This document shows, one piece after another, positions 1 through 8,186 of a stretch of DNA of 64,000 nt. Position 1 is the stretch's first letter; every line of letters starts with the position of its first letter. The notes under the pieces are model-generated. The model searched no databases. It was not told where the DNA came from and saw only the letters and a list, made by a program, of their open reading frames with translations. A program made the translations under genes and the position numbers. Source of the DNA: an uncultured Collinsella sp. (GTDB lineage Bacteria; Actinomycetota; Coriobacteriia; Coriobacteriales; Coriobacteriaceae); the NCBI GenBank assembly GCA_958407995.1, contig CATYJU010000006.1, positions 1-64,000 on the forward strand. The letters are read 5' to 3'.

Positions 1-48
1 GGTTTCAAACCGGGCTCGAACGAACATGCCTATTGACAATGGCTTTCT

Positions 49-80
49 CATATTAGAAAAGGACCCCTTTGCAGAGGTCC
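49..80 (-). terminator. Rho-independent terminator of tRNA-Phe
   Basis: On the minus strand an 8-bp hairpin (GGACCTCT paired with AGGGGTCC, loop GCAA) at 61-80 is followed directly by TTTTCT. It lies 12 nt past the tRNA 3' end. Confidence 0.8.
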
Positions 81-91
81 TAGTCAATTCA

Positions 92-167
<76 letters not shown>

Positions 168-290
168 ATTTGAGGTGTGCCTTGTTTCAAGGCTTGATTA
201 GTATAACCAAGGACGCGTTCCGGTCAACCGAGAATTTTAAAAAAGTTTTTGAGCACAGCCTCGGTTCTATAAATCGGCACGTCAGAGGCA

Positions 291-578
291 TCAGCCGGCA
301 GCAAGAAGTTTTTCGCTCAGAGCCGCACGGGCAAACTCACTTGGCGTCATCCCCTCGGCAGCCGCCCGTCGACGAATGGCCTCCTTCATTCCCAGAGGAA
401 TCTTGACCGACAGCGTTGCCGTCCCCTCACCTGAGAGCGGGGGCCGTCCACGCACGATCCCACCAACGGTGTGTTCGCCATCCGGAAACTCTCCGCGCTC
501 GTACGACTCGCACCACGCGTCAATCATTTCATCCGTTACAACCTGACCATTAGCGGCCGTATACGTCTTGCCCATCAT
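291..578 (-). CDS. Ribbon-helix-helix antitoxin of a type II TA pair
   Basis: A 95-residue protein. The N-terminal half (GKTYTAANGQVVTDEMID) is acidic and resembles the toxin-binding part of BrnA-like antitoxins. Residues 55-90 (TATLSVKIPLGMKEAIRRRA then MTPSEFARAALSEKL) have the beta-strand plus two helices of a CopG/Arc ribbon-helix-helix DNA-binding domain. The ATG pair at 573-578 overlaps the TGA of the upstream toxin gene, so translation is coupled. The product is expected to neutralise the toxin and repress the shared promoter at 867-896. The exact family is inferred from the fold pattern and gene order only. Confidence 0.7.
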   Translation of the reverse strand: MMGKTYTAANGQVVTDEMIDAWCESYERGEFPDGEHTVGGIVRGRPPLSGEGTATLSVKIPLGMKEAIRRRAAAEGMTPSEFARAALSEKLLAAG

Positions 579-841
579 CGACCCCTCTGCCGAGCTCGCT
601 CGATCTCTTGCCAGAATTTCTTCTGAACCGGAGACAGGGCATGAATAATGAGCCATCCACGAATTAGTTCGACCGCAACAAGTTCCACACTTTGACCATC
701 TGGAAGCCATCCAATGGCAAGCCATCTCGGCGGCTCGTCCTCCGACTCGCGGCGAATGCACTCAGTAACCGCGAACCAGGCACCAAGCACCTGCTTTTCC
801 GTCAAGTGTTTTTTGGCGTTCGGATGGATCTCAACATCCAT
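575..841 (-). CDS. Putative toxin of a type II TA pair
   Basis: An 88-residue protein starting MDVEIHPNAKKHLTEKQVL. It has a small alpha/beta pattern, with the central WLAIGWLPDGQSVELVAVE and the strand WLIIHALSP, then a basic C-terminal helix. This layout (short protein, D/E-x-IHP N-terminus, xxHA strand near the C-terminus, first gene of an overlapping pair with an RHH partner) fits BrnT/RelE-like toxins of actinobacteria. No catalytic residue can be named with confidence. The start is supported by GGAGGAG seven bases upstream. The toxin gene precedes the antitoxin gene, as in brnTA and higBA. Confidence 0.62.
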   Translation of the reverse strand: MDVEIHPNAKKHLTEKQVLGAWFAVTECIRRESEDEPPRWLAIGWLPDGQSVELVAVELIRGWLIIHALSPVQKKFWQEIERARQRGR

Positions 842-866
842 GCATCTTCTCCTCCATCTTACCCAA

Positions 867-896
867 TTTCGTATGACGAAAGTCCGCCGTCGTCAA
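867..896 (-). promoter_or_regulatory. TA promoter with palindromic operator
   Basis: On the minus strand TTGACG and TACGAA are separated by 17 bp. The perfect palindrome TTTCGTATGACGAAA (867-881) covers the -10 box, the position expected for an autoregulating RHH antitoxin. Confidence 0.6.
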
Positions 897-900
897 TCTC

Positions 901-1260
901 TTACGCCGGCACTTGTTGGAGGGTGGGAGGTGTAGCGAGGATTGAAGGGCGTTCCAATACCGCCCAGGCACCGGGACAGGAACACATGTGCCAAGGACGG
1001 ACGTTTTCGTAGCGCGCGAGGATATTGCCGTCGCGATTGATGAAGGCGATGTCGATGGGATAGGCCATAAAACACGTATGGACCGAAGAGCAGCGTGGAA
1101 ACGCCATGACGAGCGGCAAGCCGTTGGCGGCAACCGGACGCCGTCCCAGCATGCCGCGCAGGCGCATGACAAACGACTCCGCTACCACAAACTCGGCCGG
1201 CGTCCAACCCAGCCTATTGAGTGCCCGCGCGTAGGCGATGTAGGACGAGACCGCGGTCAC
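901..1260 (-). CDS. DUF192 family protein, last gene of the Tad operon
   Basis: About 119 residues if the GTG at 1260 is used. That GTG overlaps the ATG-TGA end of the preceding TadE-like gene, which argues for coupling over the longer frame reaching 1365. The DUF192 (COG1430) signature is clear: RLRGMLGRRP near residue 30, then PLVMAFPRCSSVHTCFM, then IDIAFINRDGNIL and a C-terminal AWAVLE. DUF192 proteins are small beta-rich proteins of unknown activity, often exported in other lineages. Here there is no signal peptide. Its place at the end of the pilus operon suggests an accessory role, which is inference. Confidence 0.72.
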   Translation of the reverse strand: MTAVSSYIAYARALNRLGWTPAEFVVAESFVMRLRGMLGRRPVAANGLPLVMAFPRCSSVHTCFMAYPIDIAFINRDGNILARYENVRPWHMCSCPGAWAVLERPSILATPPTLQQVPA

Positions 1261-1733
1261 ATGACCACCCCCGGGCGCCACGGATCGACCGTCACCGCGC
1301 GCTCGTGCGACAACGTTGTCGGCGCCCCCAGCGGAACGCCAGCGATGCTGAGAGAAGTCGGCCACGGCTCATAGTGCATGATGCAGGTGTAGGTCCTAAA
1401 CGTACCGGATAGGGAGAGCAGGCCACCATCCGATGCCTCCGCGCCTTGCTCGCTCGACACTTCGATCTGCAAGTCATAGCCTTCCATGGCATTCAGAATT
1501 TGAGTCTGGACCGTCGCCGAGGCATCGGCAGAGCTTTCGTCGCCCTCCCCCTCCGACGCCACGGCGTGCGCCAACACGATGTCGGGTACCACGCGGTCGA
1601 AGCGCGCGACAGCGCTGGCAAAGATCATGACGTTGTACACGATGAGTGCCAGCACCAGCAAAACGGGCGTAACCACCGCCATCTCCACCGTCGCTTGGGC
1701 GCGCTCCTCGCGCAGACGCATGCGGATACTCAT
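1257..1733 (-). CDS. TadE-like pseudopilin
   Basis: A 158-residue protein with a short basic N-terminus, the prepilin-like motif EERAQATVEMA at about residues 9-19 and a single hydrophobic helix (VVTPVLLVLALIVYNVMIFA). The rest is an extracytoplasmic domain with an acidic, serine-rich stretch (EGEGDESSADAS). TadE-like minor pilins help assemble Flp fibres. The start ATG shares one base with the stop of the TadG-like gene, and the stop overlaps the DUF192 start. The A-Q-x-T-x-E motif is shared with the three other pilin-like proteins of the locus. Confidence 0.78.
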   Translation of the reverse strand: MSIRMRLREERAQATVEMAVVTPVLLVLALIVYNVMIFASAVARFDRVVPDIVLAHAVASEGEGDESSADASATVQTQILNAMEGYDLQIEVSSEQGAEASDGGLLSLSGTFRTYTCIMHYEPWPTSLSIAGVPLGAPTTLSHERAVTVDPWRPGVVM

Positions 1734-3886
1734 TACGACCCACCGCCCAGAGCGCCAACCAGCGTGGCGACATCGACGGTGAGTGGGATGGAGCCGCCGC
1801 CGGGCAGAGGAATCTCCGCAAGCGTGAGCACCGTACCGCTAATGGTGCGTTCGACTTGATATTCCAACGCCTCGCAAAGCGCCTTGGGATCGGTCACGCC
1901 CAACGGAATACCTCGCAGTTTGTCTTGTGCTTGAGAGAGACCCGCAATGTCAGACCCCGGGCTCTTAATGACGTTGGCGGAATCGGTCAGCACCGGCTTT
2001 CGCAGGCGCAAGTCGCACGGTTCCAGACCCAACGCCGCCACGGACGCCGAAACGGTATCGCCGAGCCACGATGCGATGGAGCCCAACGCGCCGCTGCCCC
2101 CTCCTAGGTCTTTAATCATCTCGTCCATAAGTTCGTCGGCCGAACCTTGGATGTCTCCGTATCCCACAAGCAGCCGTCCCCAAACATCCATGACGCCGTC
2201 GAGTACGCCGGCAACGCCGCCCGAGCGTTCCTTCAATGTCGAGAAAAATCGCGAAAGCACGTTGTTTTGCGCCGTCGTCTCATCGGGCGCCAGCACCGCG
2301 GCAGAAATAGCACCGCGATCGCCAAGCCTGACTGCCGTGTTAAACGAAGAGTTGAGCTCGTCGGGGCTCGAGATGGCACCCGAAACCGCAAAGGCGACCA
2401 CGCCGTTGCGACCGGGCGGAGCGATACGCGGACGCTCGCCCGAAAGCGCTTTAATGGCCTGGTCAAACGCATTGCCCGCACGGTCGGCCTCATCCTCGGT
2501 CTGACGCATGAGCTCAAGCTCTTTGTTCCGACATTTGACGTATTCCTCCAAGGCCTTTTTGAACTCGTCGAAGTGATATTCGAAGCCGTTTTCGATGAAC
2601 GACGGCGGCATGAGGGCGCGACCCAGGGTGACCACGTCGAATTCGCACTTATCGCATACATCGTGTCCGTCGTAATCGACAACGGATGCCAACCCACCCG
2701 GCGATCCACTCTTATAGTTAGGACATTCGGTCCCATAGTGCAGGTACGTCTTGTCGCCGTTGGTACTTGTAGGCCACATGACATCGGTGTAGAGCTGGGT
2801 TCCCTTCACCTCGCCCGGCGTGCGCGGCAGGAATGGGATCTGAGACGAAATTTTTTCACCATCGTCTTCAATGTATGAGTGTTCGAGTTCTTCAATTGCA
2901 TAGATGTAGAACGTTTTCCGCGCGACGGACTCGGCCTCCATCTTCGTGCTCGAGCCTTGAGACTTTTCATTCGCTAGGCGCCGATGGTAATAGGCCTTCG
3001 CTCGGTTGAGGGCAACCTGCGGCTCCCATGTGATACTCGAGGCATAGTGTGGATTCTCAATATCCGAAAGCTTTGCCAGACTCCCCGCGCGCTCCCACAT
3101 ACATGAGTACCTACCAACCGCGCTCTCATCCGACCCGCCACAGTCCGCAAGCCAGGCGCGCTCCTTTGCCTTCGCCGTCTCCTCCGAGGCCTTCCGCAGC
3201 TCCTCGGCCGCACGCTCTAAATCATCTGATGTGTCTTTAATGATATCGGTCGAGATCTCGGACCCTTTGAGCGCGGCGAAGTCCGATTCGGATGTCCTGG
3301 GCACGGCAAGCGCCGTACCGGTATAGGCCACACTATCGGTATCCTGCGCCGACACCGCCCGCGTGGCACGCGCGGCAATCAGATACGGCAGAGCCGTCTC
3401 GATTTTCTGCAAGCCTTCCGATGCGCTTTTGGCAAACTTGTTGCGCGTTTTAATGATCTCAATCCCGGTGTCGACCATATTGCCGGCAACTGGTTCGGCA
3501 CCTGGGATGAGGATGGCGACCAGGCCCGTCCCGATTGTGGCAAACCCCGCCAGCCCCAGACTCAAGATGCTCGCATCAACCACCGTGGCAGCCGTGTGAT
3601 AGGACGACACTACGTTGGCACCCGCCAGCGCGCCGCTATCGGCCGCCACCTGGGTATCCCCGGCACGCGACATGCTCCATATCGCCGCGGTCGACGAAAA
3701 CAACAACGTGAGCACCACTAGGATGACCACGGCAGAAGAAAGCGTGGTGTAGGCACCGTCTTCGATAAACAGGTCGATACCGGCGCGGCCCATAAAGCCG
3801 CCTCGCTTGCGATGGCAGCTCGGACGGCGCGTCAAAACGCATCTAGACCAGAAACGCTTAATCCCATGCAGCAATCCACGAATCAT
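1733..3886 (-). CDS. TadG-like pilus assembly protein
   Basis: A 717-residue protein. The start at 3886 is chosen for the Shine-Dalgarno GGAGGGAG just upstream; the open frame runs further. After a basic N-terminus, one transmembrane helix (SSAVVILVVLTLLFSSTAAIW, about residues 46-66) is followed by QVAADSGALAGANVV, the region typical of the Flp/TadG N-terminus (D-x-x-A-L-A-A). A second hydrophobic stretch follows (ILSLGLAGFATIGTGLVAIL). The long remainder is extracytoplasmic, with a cysteine-rich segment around CDKCEFD and several charged helices. TadG proteins are thought to be pilus-associated or scaffold proteins. It overlaps the upstream TadE-like gene by 29 bp. Confidence 0.7.
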   Translation of the reverse strand: MIRGLLHGIKRFWSRCVLTRRPSCHRKRGGFMGRAGIDLFIEDGAYTTLSSAVVILVVLTLLFSSTAAIWSMSRAGDTQVAADSGALAGANVVSSYHTAATVVDASILSLGLAGFATIGTGLVAILIPGAEPVAGNMVDTGIEIIKTRNKFAKSASEGLQKIETALPYLIAARATRAVSAQDTDSVAYTGTALAVPRTSESDFAALKGSEISTDIIKDTSDDLERAAEELRKASEETAKAKERAWLADCGGSDESAVGRYSCMWERAGSLAKLSDIENPHYASSITWEPQVALNRAKAYYHRRLANEKSQGSSTKMEAESVARKTFYIYAIEELEHSYIEDDGEKISSQIPFLPRTPGEVKGTQLYTDVMWPTSTNGDKTYLHYGTECPNYKSGSPGGLASVVDYDGHDVCDKCEFDVVTLGRALMPPSFIENGFEYHFDEFKKALEEYVKCRNKELELMRQTEDEADRAGNAFDQAIKALSGERPRIAPPGRNGVVAFAVSGAISSPDELNSSFNTAVRLGDRGAISAAVLAPDETTAQNNVLSRFFSTLKERSGGVAGVLDGVMDVWGRLLVGYGDIQGSADELMDEMIKDLGGGSGALGSIASWLGDTVSASVAALGLEPCDLRLRKPVLTDSANVIKSPGSDIAGLSQAQDKLRGIPLGVTDPKALCEALEYQVERTISGTVLTLAEIPLPGGGSIPLTVDVATLVGALGGGS

Positions 3887-4355
3887 AATCTCCCTCCAGC
3901 CATTCGGGACGCGATTGATACGAGACATCGACCTTGAGCTCAACGTAGCCGCCCTCGGCGGTACCACCCATAGCCCGCGCAAACGCACCGATCACAGGCA
4001 ACGGCTTGACCTCGCCGGAAACGGACACGGCCGAGACGCCACCCGCACCGGCCCGGCCAAGCTCGATATCCCACGACAACGGCCCGCCGGCATGAAAGAC
4101 CGAAACGTTGGGCACTGCGGCAAGCCGGCGGCGGGTGAACTCCTTAAGATCGTCGTCCTCCGCCGTCGTCGTGGTCATGAGCCGCGCGGTCTCGGCGGCG
4201 GCAGACTCCATGACCGCGTGCGTATAAAGCAGACACACCGGTTGCAATGCGAGAAGGATGAGCGTCAGAAACGTCGGCAGCAAAAAAGCGGCCTCGACCG
4301 TAGACTGCGCCCGGTCCTCGCGCGCGATATCAATACAACGCGATGTCCTTAGCAC
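3858..4355 (-). CDS. TadE-like pseudopilin (start uncertain)
   Basis: The open frame runs to 4685, but its upstream part is the shadow of two other genes. The first plausible start next to the pilin motif is GTG at 4355, giving 165 residues; there is no strong Shine-Dalgarno, and translation may be coupled to the small gene ending at 4330. The motif EDRAQSTVEAAF is followed by a hydrophobic helix (LLPTFLTLILLALQPVCLLY). An extracytoplasmic domain follows, ending DSWIAAWD. It belongs to the TadE-like family, as do its neighbours. Confidence 0.68.
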   Translation of the reverse strand: MLRTSRCIDIAREDRAQSTVEAAFLLPTFLTLILLALQPVCLLYTHAVMESAAAETARLMTTTTAEDDDLKEFTRRRLAAVPNVSVFHAGGPLSWDIELGRAGAGGVSAVSVSGEVKPLPVIGAFARAMGGTAEGGYVELKVDVSYQSRPEWLEGDYDSWIAAWD

Positions 4356-4548
4356 CCGCAGCGGCGTCGATAACCGACGTCGAGGCAACGCCATGGGATG
4401 CCGCCCGCTCAACCAGCGCCGCCAAGCGTCCATCGGTGCCAGCACGCCAAAGTCCCACAATCGCCAGCACGATCGATAACAGCGCCACCGTGACGATGGC
4501 GTATTCCACAGTCGCTTGGGCAAACTCTTCACGCAGAACGCCATGCAT
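4330..4548 (-). CDS. Small TadE/Flp-like pilin
   Basis: A 72-residue protein beginning MHGVLREEFAQATVEYAI. The E-x-A-Q-A-T-V-E-Y motif is followed by a hydrophobic helix (IVTVALLSIVLAIVGLW) and only about 40 further residues. It therefore looks like a second Flp-type subunit or a truncated minor pilin. A strong AAAGGAGGG lies upstream of the ATG. It sits between the single-pass hypothetical protein and the longer TadE-like gene. Confidence 0.68.
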   Translation of the reverse strand: MHGVLREEFAQATVEYAIVTVALLSIVLAIVGLWRAGTDGRLAALVERAASHGVASTSVIDAAAGAKDIALY

Positions 4549-4549
4549 T

Positions 4550-5113
4550 TCACGATCCCTCCTTTGAGCTTATTGTTTGCGGGACCAGGCGCACGGCGCG
4601 CAGACGACACGAAGCATCGCCAGCATCCGCGGCAACCGTCACCATATCGACCCAGCCGCGCCCATCGCGCACGATGGCGCCCCATACGTTGCCCTTAATA
4701 TCGAGATAGCCGCTCAGGGCAAGCTGGGCCGTTGGCACCTCGCGGTAGGCGCGTAACATATCCGCCGCTGCCTCGGTCATCGGTCGGTCCTCGGACCATG
4801 CAAGCCGGACCGCAATCGCGTTGTCCTCAGGCGAATCCGTCGCAGTGCCAGACCGCTTGTCGAGCGTCCGCAGAAAAGTTTGCGCCGTGACAGCGACATC
4901 CGAATCGTCCGCATCTCGCATCTCATCTTTTTGAGACGCCACCGCCGAATCTGAGCCCGAATCGAAGGCGGCCCCAGGACGCTGCTGCCGCGCGGCGTTA
5001 AGCCCCCAAAGCACCGCCGCTATCGCCACGGTCAGGCAAGCAAACACCAGCAGCACCCCGATGGGGCGCTCGCCCTCTACAGGCTGTTGATGCCCTCGCT
5101 GATAGCGTTCCAT
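4550..5113 (-). CDS. Single-pass membrane protein of the Tad operon
   Basis: A 187-residue protein. Residues 18-40 (IGVLLVFACLTVAIAAVLWGL) form one transmembrane helix near the N-terminus, and the rest is a soluble, probably extracytoplasmic, domain with aspartate/serine-rich linkers. I do not recognise the family. It overlaps the end of the flp gene by 37 bp and is followed one base later by the small pilin gene, so it is surely part of the pilus operon. An assembly or membrane-anchoring role is inferred from position only. Confidence 0.62.
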   Translation of the reverse strand: MERYQRGHQQPVEGERPIGVLLVFACLTVAIAAVLWGLNAARQQRPGAAFDSGSDSAVASQKDEMRDADDSDVAVTAQTFLRTLDKRSGTATDSPEDNAIAVRLAWSEDRPMTEAAADMLRAYREVPTAQLALSGYLDIKGNVWGAIVRDGRGWVDMVTVAADAGDASCRLRAVRLVPQTISSKEGS

Positions 5114-5310
5114 AGATCTTGGACCTTGCCTTTAAATGCAACGATGGCAATAATCGCGATCACCACAAGCACACCCACCAAAATGGCGTACTCGGTGGTA
5201 CCCTGCGCGCTCTCCTCCTGCAACAGCTCCTTGGCATGCTGGCGAGCGCGAATCGCCCGGCAAAAAGCCCAGCCCTGGACCTTGCCGGCAACGTCAGTCA
5301 TCGTGTTCAT
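5077..5310 (-). CDS. flp: Flp family type IVb pilin
   Basis: A 77-residue prepilin, the probable major subunit. A long basic leader (about 33 residues) ends in EESAQGTTEYAILVG. Aligned with the canonical E-S-G-x-x-x-x-E-Y cleavage motif, the conserved glycine is replaced by alanine, with cleavage expected before QGTTEY. A strongly hydrophobic helix (ILVGVLVVIAIIAIVAF) and a short charged tail (KGKVQDLWNAISEGINSL) complete a standard Flp pilin. It lies immediately downstream of tadC. Confidence 0.85.
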   Translation of the reverse strand: MNTMTDVAGKVQGWAFCRAIRARQHAKELLQEESAQGTTEYAILVGVLVVIAIIAIVAFKGKVQDLWNAISEGINSL

Positions 5311-5320
5311 GTATTCCTCC

Positions 5321-5962
5321 CTACATCATCCCGCCTGCTCCCAGCAGCGGGCCCAATATGGACAGAAGCAACGCCGGCAAGATGAGCGTGCCGGTGGGAA
5401 TCAGCAGCTTGACGGGCGCACGCTCGATCTCGCGCTCGACCGCGGCGCGATGAGCCGCACGGATCTCGCGACTTTGAGCGGCCAGCGTCTCGGCAAGTGG
5501 GGCACCCAGGGCGAGCGCCTGCCCCACCGTGATGGCAAAGGTCTCGAGCGCTCGCACGTCCAGGTCGCGCGCGGCGGCCAACAACTCGTCCTCACGCGTA
5601 CCCACGCCCACTTGCCACGCCATGCAGGCCCGCTCAAGGCGAAGAGCCAGCACTGACCGACGGTTGGCGCAGAAAATCTCAAGCGCCGCATCAAACGAAA
5701 GACCGGCCGAAAGACCCAAGCGCACAACATCGATCATCTCGGACACTTCGCCGAGCGAAACTCGCGCCGGGCCGCCCGCTCCAACCGCGCCCTTCACTCG
5801 CGCGGTCAGGGCATCGACCACCGAGCGACCCGCGGCAGCGACCAGCACCGCCTCGCGCTTGCAGGCCCCTGCGATCTTGCGCGCATCCGCCCGATCCAAA
5901 CCCGTCGCGACAAATACACTCAGGGCACACAGGCAAGCCACAACTGCAACCAGGGCGCTCAT
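5321..5962 (-). CDS. tadC: Tad pilus inner-membrane platform protein TadC
   Basis: A 213-residue protein starting MSALVAVVACLCALSVFVA; the ATG overlaps the TGA of tadB. It has an N-terminal membrane helix, a T2SSF (GspF-like) cytoplasmic region (MIDVVRLGLSAGLSFDAAL, then ETFAITVGQALALGAPLAE) and two C-terminal hydrophobic segments around LLIPTGTLILPALLLSILGP. TadC pairs with TadB to form the platform that couples the TadA ATPase to pilin extrusion. Confidence 0.82.
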   Translation of the reverse strand: MSALVAVVACLCALSVFVATGLDRADARKIAGACKREAVLVAAAGRSVVDALTARVKGAVGAGGPARVSLGEVSEMIDVVRLGLSAGLSFDAALEIFCANRRSVLALRLERACMAWQVGVGTREDELLAAARDLDVRALETFAITVGQALALGAPLAETLAAQSREIRAAHRAAVEREIERAPVKLLIPTGTLILPALLLSILGPLLGAGGMM

Positions 5963-6885
5963 AGCTCCACCCGCATAATGCGCCGGATAACCACCAGGGC
6001 AACGACGTTGAGGGCTAGACCCAGCACCACAGCGCCCGCACCGGCAGGCGTCGCAAGACCGCGACGAAAATCTGCCGAAAGCAGCGCCAACACCGCGCAC
6101 ATGCCCGCCGGCATCGCCGCGACCATGTGTGCCGACATACGCGCCTGTGACGTCTTAACATCCAGGCGGCGCTTGAGCTCAATGCGCTCCCCCACCATGC
6201 TCGACGCCTCGGACAGTAAGTCGGCAAGCGGAGCGCCAGTGCGCTGTGACACCTTAAGCGCCAAGGTCACAAGCGAAAGACCGGGGGCGTCGATGCGCAC
6301 GAGCAAGTCATCGAGCGCGTCGGTCGCCGAGATGCCGCAATCGATCGCCGCCGCTACCCGCAAAAACTCGGTATGTACCGGCTCTTGCGCATGAGCGCCC
6401 ACAAAGCGCATGCCCTGGGCCAGCGAATGTCCCGAGGCAAGCGACATGGAAAGTGCGGTAAACGCCTCGGGCATGGCCTCTTCTGCATCGTGTTGCTCGC
6501 GCCGGCTCTCAAAGCCATCCCGAGCGGCGCCAACGGCAATCGGAGCAACAAGTCCCAAGGCAAATCCGAGGGGCGATAACGACACCATCGTTAGTAAAAC
6601 GCAGCAGACACCGCTCGATAGCAGCAGAAACGCCAAACGCCCCGAAGCATCTTCAATCACGAGGCCAAGGCGATGCGCCGGAGCCAGCGATGCCCACGAA
6701 CGGGCAATCTTTTTCAGCAGATCGTTTTCCACCAGCTTACGCGGCAGCTTCTCTGCCACCGTCTCGAGCGCCTGACGCGCCAGCTCCGCCGGCGGCACCT
6801 GCGGCACACGAGGTTCCGCCCCGCACGCCGTCGCAACAGAAAACCCTGCCAAACCCCCTACGACGAGGGGCACAGCGACCTCCAT
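5959..6885 (-). CDS. tadB: Tad pilus inner-membrane platform protein TadB
   Basis: A 308-residue protein with an N-terminal membrane helix and a pair of hydrophobic segments at about residues 85-120. A T2SSF domain follows (EEAMPEAFTALSMSLASGHS, then GISATDALDDLLVRI and LSLVTLALKVSQRTGAPL), and then C-terminal transmembrane helices. It overlaps tadA by 28 bp and tadC by 4 bp, typical of this operon. With TadC it should form the membrane platform. Confidence 0.83.
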   Translation of the reverse strand: MEVAVPLVVGGLAGFSVATACGAEPRVPQVPPAELARQALETVAEKLPRKLVENDLLKKIARSWASLAPAHRLGLVIEDASGRLAFLLLSSGVCCVLLTMVSLSPLGFALGLVAPIAVGAARDGFESRREQHDAEEAMPEAFTALSMSLASGHSLAQGMRFVGAHAQEPVHTEFLRVAAAIDCGISATDALDDLLVRIDAPGLSLVTLALKVSQRTGAPLADLLSEASSMVGERIELKRRLDVKTSQARMSAHMVAAMPAGMCAVLALLSADFRRGLATPAGAGAVVLGLALNVVALVVIRRIMRVEL

Positions 6886-8186
6886 TCGTCCACCTCCTCT
6901 TGTGTGAGCGTCCCCGACCGCAGGCCTTCTGCGATAAACGGCGGCTCGCGGTCAAGCGTCCAGGTGCGCTCGGCGGCATCGAAAGTCACATAGCGCTCGA
7001 GCTCTACGCCGCCCGACGTGGCGCGACGCACCCCCGAATACGAGGAGACAAAACGCCTGCCATCGGCGTGGCGCTCGGACATCACGATGCCGTCGAGCGC
7101 CATGGCAATCTGCTCCTCGATGAGCTCGCTCGGCAGATCGATGCCATAACGTGCAAGCAACGTCAGACGCACCACGGTCTCCTGTTCTGAGCCCGCATGA
7201 AGTGTGGTGAGCGACCCGTCGTGGCCCGTGTTCATGGCCTGCAACATGTCGCAGCACTCGGCACCGCGCACCTCGCCCACCACGATGCGGTCGGGGCGCA
7301 TGCGCAGGGCATTAGTTACTAGGTCGCGAATCGTCACCGCACCCTCACCCTCAATTGAAGCCTCGCGCGCCTCTAGGCGCACCACGTGCGGATGATGCGC
7401 AAACTTGAGCTCGGCAGAGTCCTCGATCGTCACGATGCGCTCGCCAGTGGAAATCTCGCATGACAACGCGTTGAGCAGGGTGGTCTTGCCAGATCCCGTG
7501 CCTCCCGCAACCGCCAGGTCCTGTCGCAGCGACACCGCACACGACAGCAGCTGCGCATACCAAAGCGGCAGCGACCCCAGCCCCACAAGCTCGTCCAGCG
7601 AGCAGATGCGGTCCGAGAACTTTCGGATGGTGAGAATCGGTCCGTCAATCGCCACAGGCGGAATCACCGCGTTGACGCGATAGCCCGTTTTGAGGCGGGC
7701 GTTGACGATGGGGCTGCGCTCGTCGATACGGCGGCCAAGTGGCGAGATGATGCGGTCGATAAGCACACGGATCTGCTCATCATCCTCAAACGCATGCTCG
7801 ATGGGGTGCAAGACGCCGCCGCGTTCAAAGAAAGCCGAGCGGCAGCCGTTGATCATGATCTCGGTAACGGTGTCGTCCTCGATGAGCGGCTGCAACGGCC
7901 CCAGGCCCACCACGTCATCCAAAATCTCGTCGATGATGGTCTCGCGCTCGGGCGTCGCGAGATCGGTCGGCTCCTCAACATTGAGCGCCGCCTCCACCGC
8001 GGGACGCAATTCCGAGCGGGCAAGTGCCGGGTCGATATAGGCGCTGATACGCGCCACTTCGTCGTAACCCATGCGGTCCATCACGGCGCGCTTGGTGCGT
8101 CGTTTCACCGCGCGGCGACGCCCCGCATCTACAGGCGCTGCCGCCGCTGCAGCGCCGGCAGCCTTAATCCTTGTTTGCAGGCTCAT
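6858..8186 (-). CDS. tadA: Tad secretion ATPase TadA/CpaF
   Basis: A 442-residue hexameric ATPase powering Flp pilus assembly. The Walker A motif is GGTGSGKTT at about residues 228-236. The aspartate box is near TIEDSAELKFAHHPHVVRLE, the Walker B-like motif is MRPDRIVVGEVRGAE, and the histidine box is TGHDGSLTTLHA. An N-terminal region rich in alanine and arginine (residues 1-35) precedes the conserved N-domain (GPLQPLIEDDTVTEIMING). The ATG overlaps the tadZ stop. Confidence 0.92.
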   Translation of the reverse strand: MSLQTRIKAAGAAAAAAPVDAGRRRAVKRRTKRAVMDRMGYDEVARISAYIDPALARSELRPAVEAALNVEEPTDLATPERETIIDEILDDVVGLGPLQPLIEDDTVTEIMINGCRSAFFERGGVLHPIEHAFEDDEQIRVLIDRIISPLGRRIDERSPIVNARLKTGYRVNAVIPPVAIDGPILTIRKFSDRICSLDELVGLGSLPLWYAQLLSCAVSLRQDLAVAGGTGSGKTTLLNALSCEISTGERIVTIEDSAELKFAHHPHVVRLEAREASIEGEGAVTIRDLVTNALRMRPDRIVVGEVRGAECCDMLQAMNTGHDGSLTTLHAGSEQETVVRLTLLARYGIDLPSELIEEQIAMALDGIVMSERHADGRRFVSSYSGVRRATSGGVELERYVTFDAAERTWTLDREPPFIAEGLRSGTLTQEEVDEWRSLCPSS

